From a virus, in the IMG/VR virus record IMGVR_UViG_3300008448_000016, positions 43,237 through 107,236 of that record: DNA of 64,000 nucleotides; one strand, written 5' to 3'. A program made the position numbers and the translations under genes. Within the stretch, counting starts at the first letter, position 1, and each line of letters begins with the position of its first letter. This document shows, piece by piece, positions 60,780-64,000 of the stretch. Below the pieces are notes generated by a model that saw nothing but the letters and a program-made list of their open reading frames with translations, was not told where the DNA came from and searched no databases.

Positions 60780-61371
60780 TAAATGTAAGGAAGAAAAGGA
60801 TGTTTGTGAGTTTTATAAAAACAACAAAAATCCTAACTTATATAGAGGAAGTTGTAAAATATGTATGAATAAACAATCAAAAGAATATACTGAAAAAAAT
60901 AAAATCTCTATCTCCGAAAAAAATAAAGAATATCGTAAAAAAAACAGAGAATTGATAAAAATTAAAAGAAAAAAATATTTAGAAAACAACCCAAATTTAT
61001 TTAAAAATTGGTATAATAAAAACAAAGAAAGTAGGAAGGAGTATTTAAAAAAATATAATTCCAACCCAATAGTAAAAGTAAAAAATTCATTAAGATCAAG
61101 AATAAACGAACTAATGAATAAAAAATACAATAACCCAAAAACAACAGATTTAGTTGGGTGTGATTATAGTTTATTAATTGAGTATATTGAGAGTAAATTT
61201 ACAATTGGAATGTCTTGGGAAAATTATGGTTATTATGGTTGGCATATTGATCATATAGTCCCATTATCCTCGGCAAAAAATGAAAATGAATTAAAAAAAT
61301 TATTCCATTATACAAACCTACAACCATTATGGGCTGAAGAAAATTTAAGTAAAGGAAATAAAATATTTTAA
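60760..61371 (+). CDS. HNH endonuclease with zinc ribbon
   Basis: 203 residues. Residues 1-40 hold a Cys4 ribbon (ICSKCKEEKDVCEFYKN ... SCKICMNKQ), common in phage HNH proteins. Residues 45-105 are highly basic and helical. Residues about 155-203 contain WHIDHIVPLSSAKNENEL, then HYTNLQPLWAEENLSKGNK, the H-I-D-H ... N-L-Q-P-L-W ... N-x-x-K-(G/S) ββα-metal core. It nicks or cuts DNA and is probably a free-standing homing endonuclease. It converges with the glycosyltransferase gene (4-nt overlap of stops). With its RHH partner it forms a plus-strand cassette inserted among minus-strand genes. Confidence 0.87.
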   Translation: MKTKICSKCKEEKDVCEFYKNNKNPNLYRGSCKICMNKQSKEYTEKNKISISEKNKEYRKKNRELIKIKRKKYLENNPNLFKNWYNKNKESRKEYLKKYNSNPIVKVKNSLRSRINELMNKKYNNPKTTDLVGCDYSLLIEYIESKFTIGMSWENYGYYGWHIDHIVPLSSAKNENELKKLFHYTNLQPLWAEENLSKGNKIF

Positions 61372-63029
61372 CATTCTTTTCTTAATTCTTTTGCATAGTG
61401 GTCAAATCTCTCGTGATCAACTGGAGTTAATAATAATAAACCACCCCTTAATTGATTTTTCTTTGTTAATTGGTAATGATGACTCATCCAAGTGTTTTCA
61501 AAAGGATAAGTCCACTTTGTATCCAAAAACATTTTTTTATTACCTTCCTGACTTATAATATGAGTCCAATTACAATAGTATATTTCACCATCAACATATG
61601 GTAATCCTTTATGTGACATTATATTATTAAACTTAGTTTTTGGCGCATTTGGGTCTAATCCATTGATTGGTAAATTTGGTTTTTCTGGAAAATACTCATT
61701 TCTTTTTTCTTGTGGAAGATTATACCACGGCCAACAAGTTCCGTTGTCACCGTAAAATTCAGTGTAATTTATTTTTAGAAATTCAAAATTTTCTTTATTC
61801 ATTATTTCAGTACACTTGTTAAATAAATTTGGTGTGTATCTATTGAATCCATTTCTACAAGTCTCATCTGGTTTATTTTGGAAAAACATATCGTCCTCTG
61901 ACCACCACATATATTGTAAATCTGTATTAGCAAAATGTTCTGCAACAAACTGTCTTCCACCACAAATACCCAAATTATTTTTCTTTATATGTAGAAAATT
62001 ATACTCATCACATAGTTCTCTATACCTTGGTGTTGTTGAAAGGTCGGTTGAGTTATCAAGTAAAAATTTTTTTGTTTTATGAATAAAGTTTGGATCATAA
62101 TCCAACATTGATTTTATTAAAGTTTCAAATTGTTTTGGTGAATTAAATGTAATTACATATAAACCAACATCTCCATTATAATTTGTAACAACTTTTTTTC
62201 CTTCATTTTTTAATACAACCTTATTATTTTTCACATCCTCAAAAAATTTATATACAAGTCCATTGGATTCTATTTGACAATAATCAATTAATTTTGGGTA
62301 TTGATATAGTAAGATTGTAAATAGACTTTCTTCTGTCCCCATAAATCCTCGTTTAAGTGTATCAATTAATAACCCATAATACAATGTATTCATTTGTGAT
62401 ATAGTATCTTTGTTACCACCAAAGAATCCTCCACGAGCAACAACATTGGGTATAGAATTTGTCAGCTGTTTCATTTCATTATAATCAAATCCGTGAATTT
62501 CTAACTCGGCGTCATATGGAAAACTAACAAACAAAAACTTATCTGTTATAATGTTGATTTTTTCTAAAACATTATCGTGAGTGAAATATCCCGAATGAAC
62601 CGTGTTTGTTAAACCAGCATCAATCCAGTATAATTTTTCTGAATTAAACTTATCTAAAATTTTGGCATCGTTAAGTAAAAACATTTTAGACATAACAAGG
62701 GGGTTATACATTTCTAACCTTGATTGTGTGGAATCTTTTAACCAACCAACTTGATTATACCATTTTGGGTTGTTCCTGATATTTTGAATTAAATCAAAGT
62801 ATTCATTGGTTTTAAACCAACTTAAATCTCTTAAAATAAATTGAGTATTACTTTCGTCTCTCACACTAAAAACGAATTCTTTTAATTCCGAATCCCCAAA
62901 TATTATCATCTTGGAGTCCATCTTTAATAACTCCGAAAATTTATCAAGGTAGTGAGTATAAGATCTTGACCAACCATCATTGAGTTCTCCTCTACCAATA
63001 TCCCATAAACCAGTTACTAATGTTATCAT
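61368..63029 (-). CDS. Two-domain glycosyltransferase (HtrL/YibB-like + GT-A)
   Basis: 553 residues. Residues 1-265 (ITLVTGLWDIGRGELNDGWSRSYTHYLDKF, KLYWIDAGLTNTVHSG, ARGGFFGGNKDTI) resemble the HtrL/YibB family of putative glycosyltransferases. Residues about 285-470 form a second GT-A-like unit: GLYVITFNSPKQFETLIKSM, KKFLLDNSTD, HIKKNNLGICGGRQFVAEHF and the D-x-D-like YMWWSEDDMFF near residue 376. It probably adds sugars to virion proteins, DNA or host surface polymers; the substrate is unknown. It shares a 4-nt overlap with the upstream methyltransferase, so the two work in one operon. Confidence 0.75.
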   Translation of the reverse strand: MITLVTGLWDIGRGELNDGWSRSYTHYLDKFSELLKMDSKMIIFGDSELKEFVFSVRDESNTQFILRDLSWFKTNEYFDLIQNIRNNPKWYNQVGWLKDSTQSRLEMYNPLVMSKMFLLNDAKILDKFNSEKLYWIDAGLTNTVHSGYFTHDNVLEKINIITDKFLFVSFPYDAELEIHGFDYNEMKQLTNSIPNVVARGGFFGGNKDTISQMNTLYYGLLIDTLKRGFMGTEESLFTILLYQYPKLIDYCQIESNGLVYKFFEDVKNNKVVLKNEGKKVVTNYNGDVGLYVITFNSPKQFETLIKSMLDYDPNFIHKTKKFLLDNSTDLSTTPRYRELCDEYNFLHIKKNNLGICGGRQFVAEHFANTDLQYMWWSEDDMFFQNKPDETCRNGFNRYTPNLFNKCTEIMNKENFEFLKINYTEFYGDNGTCWPWYNLPQEKRNEYFPEKPNLPINGLDPNAPKTKFNNIMSHKGLPYVDGEIYYCNWTHIISQEGNKKMFLDTKWTYPFENTWMSHHYQLTKKNQLRGGLLLLTPVDHERFDHYAKELRKEC

Positions 63030-63619
63030 TGTTCTTTAATTTTACATACCCATACAACTAAACGAAATTCATCCTCCATATATGGTTTAAGGTTATAAGT
63101 TAAACAACTTTCATTAATATCGGAATCTTGTATTTCTAACCAATTCCATATTTTATCTTTTATATTTTTATTAAAGTAATCTTCATTTGGTGCATAATCG
63201 TGAGCCATAATAATATCACCAATTTTTAGAAATTGTGATAATAATCTAAATTCGTTTTTTTTACTACCACCATCACAAAGAACTAAAGTACGTCCTTCAG
63301 ATTGTATAAAATCTTTTATCTCGTCAGGATAATCCAAGTCAGAATATGGATAATTAAAAATATTTTTTGTTATTATTTCTATATTTTTATTTTTTAACTT
63401 TAGATTTTTCTGTTCGTTAAGATCATAAGTTCTAATAACATTAGATTCTAAATTATTATTGTCTAATATATTTCTTAACATTAATGTTAGTCCTCCATCC
63501 GCAGTACCAATTTCTAATATTCTATTTGGTTTATAATTTTTAATTAACTCATTAAAAACATTATCAACATTTGGGTGTTGACTAATAATTAAATTTTCAT
63601 ATATAAAATGTCCATTCAT
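63026..63619 (-). CDS. SAM-dependent methyltransferase-like protein
   Basis: 197 residues. NRILEIGTADGGLTLMLRNIL is a class I methyltransferase motif I (E-I-G-x-x-x-G). YDLNEQKNLKLKNKNIEIIT holds the acidic ribose-binding residue, and RTLVLCDGGSKKNEF then IIMAHDYAPNEDYF resemble the CmcI/rhamnosyl O-methyltransferase type, which acts on small molecules or sugars. Linked by 4-nt overlap to the glycosyltransferase, it may methylate a sugar the latter transfers. Complete from ATG to stop. Confidence 0.72.
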   Translation of the reverse strand: MNGHFIYENLIISQHPNVDNVFNELIKNYKPNRILEIGTADGGLTLMLRNILDNNNLESNVIRTYDLNEQKNLKLKNKNIEIITKNIFNYPYSDLDYPDEIKDFIQSEGRTLVLCDGGSKKNEFRLLSQFLKIGDIIMAHDYAPNEDYFNKNIKDKIWNWLEIQDSDINESCLTYNLKPYMEDEFRLVVWVCKIKEQ

Positions 63620-63622
63620 ATT

Positions 63623-64000
63623 TTATAAATTTCCCGTTAATCTTTCACACCATCCTTTTGATAAGCTGTGAGGCCAAACAACCCAATATTTTGGTTTTTC
63701 GGTTGTATTAAATTCTCTCCATATTTTACAATATTTATCAGGATCGTTCATCATTCTGTTTATTTCATTAATGTCGGCATCTTGTCTATGTAGTGTCTCA
63801 TCTTTTTCATTGTGAAACGCAACAACCCAAAAGTCATAATCCGTTTCTTTAACATAGTCATAAGATATATCAATACAATGTTTAAACACTTGTGTAAAAC
63901 TATTTAACCACTCTTCTTCATCATTAAAGTCATATGGATTTGGTGGATAATTCTTATCTAATGTATATTTCTGAACAGATCTTTTTGAGAACAATATTCC
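63623..64000 (-). CDS. Partial protein of surface-sugar cluster, 5' end outside window
   Basis: An open frame runs to the window edge. The leftmost possible start inside is a TTG at 63994 with an in-frame ATA before it, so the gene probably starts beyond 64000. About 125 residues are visible, with DFNDEEEWLNSFTQVFKHCIDISYDYVKETDYDFWVVAFHNE and ending PHSLSKGWCERLTGNL. Only 3 nt separate it from the methyltransferase, so it belongs to the same operon. No family recognised. Confidence 0.65.
   Translation of the reverse strand, partial: GILFSKRSVQKYTLDKNYPPNPYDFNDEEEWLNSFTQVFKHCIDISYDYVKETDYDFWVVAFHNEKDETLHRQDADINEINRMMNDPDKYCKIWREFNTTEKPKYWVVWPHSLSKGWCERLTGNL

Noticed and set aside
1-64000. 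tRNA genes
   Set aside because: I looked for T-arm/acceptor patterns in the short intergenic gaps and saw none; a proper covariance search was not possible.

Overview
The window looks like part of the genome of a large, AT-rich, T4-like contractile-tail phage (myovirus morphology). The host is most likely in the Bacteroidota. The T4 relationship rests on recognisable counterparts of the sheath (gp18), tube (gp19), baseplate wedge proteins (gp6, gp25, gp53-like), a tape-measure/hub protein of gp29 size, the gp26-type hub protein, the neck protein gp13, the ssDNA-binding protein (gp32), UvsX, the DnaB-type helicase (gp41), the 5' nuclease (RNase H) and a family B DNA polymerase (gp43). The host inference rests on SprB-like adhesin repeats and other Bacteroidota-style surface domains in virion proteins, and on the near absence of Shine-Dalgarno sequences. 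Capsid, portal and terminase genes are not in the window.

Layout. Positions 1-20229 (minus strand) hold the outer baseplate and fibre module: gp25 and gp6, a 1729-residue baseplate protein, several unassigned structural proteins, a SprB-repeat adhesin, a fibre with about 26 repeats of the YadA-head type, and the start of another structural gene cut by the window edge. Positions 20282-27235 (minus) hold nucleotide metabolism and replication: a small Cys-rich protein, a B12-dependent ribonucleotide reductase, replicative helicase, 5' nuclease, UvsX and gp32. Positions 27335-43008 (minus) hold the central baseplate/hub module, with two giant proteins (2184 and 1696 residues), a gp53/LysM-like protein, a gp29-like tape measure and a gp26-like hub protein overlapped by a short ORF. 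Positions 43034-51837 hold a VSR-like homing endonuclease, tube, HAD-type protein, an enlarged sheath, a ribbon-helix-helix gene, and a tail-completion/neck pair with an apparent frameshift.

Positions 51889-56789 are on the plus strand: an SNF2-type helicase, a metallopeptidase-superoxide dismutase fusion, a CRISPR-like mini-array, neck protein gp13 and a small structural protein. Positions 56799-64000 are mostly minus: DNA polymerase, two small proteins, a glycosyltransferase and a methyltransferase, with a plus-strand RHH/HNH endonuclease pair inserted.

The most unusual locus is 53684-55255. A three-part protein (HEWVH metallopeptidase-like domain, Mn-type superoxide dismutase with all ligands, small C-terminal domain) ends inside the first unit of a 36-bp repeat. 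That repeat recurs with an exact 67-bp period and unrelated 30-31-bp spacers, and closes with a degenerate terminal copy. This is the geometry of a small CRISPR array, but no cas gene is visible here, and the first repeat is also protein-coding.

Transcription signals: a box reading [G or GA]TATTTAT on the coding strand lies upstream of about 18 genes or transcription units on both strands, always in gene orientation. It is a candidate phage promoter element. Five convincing intrinsic terminators separate modules.
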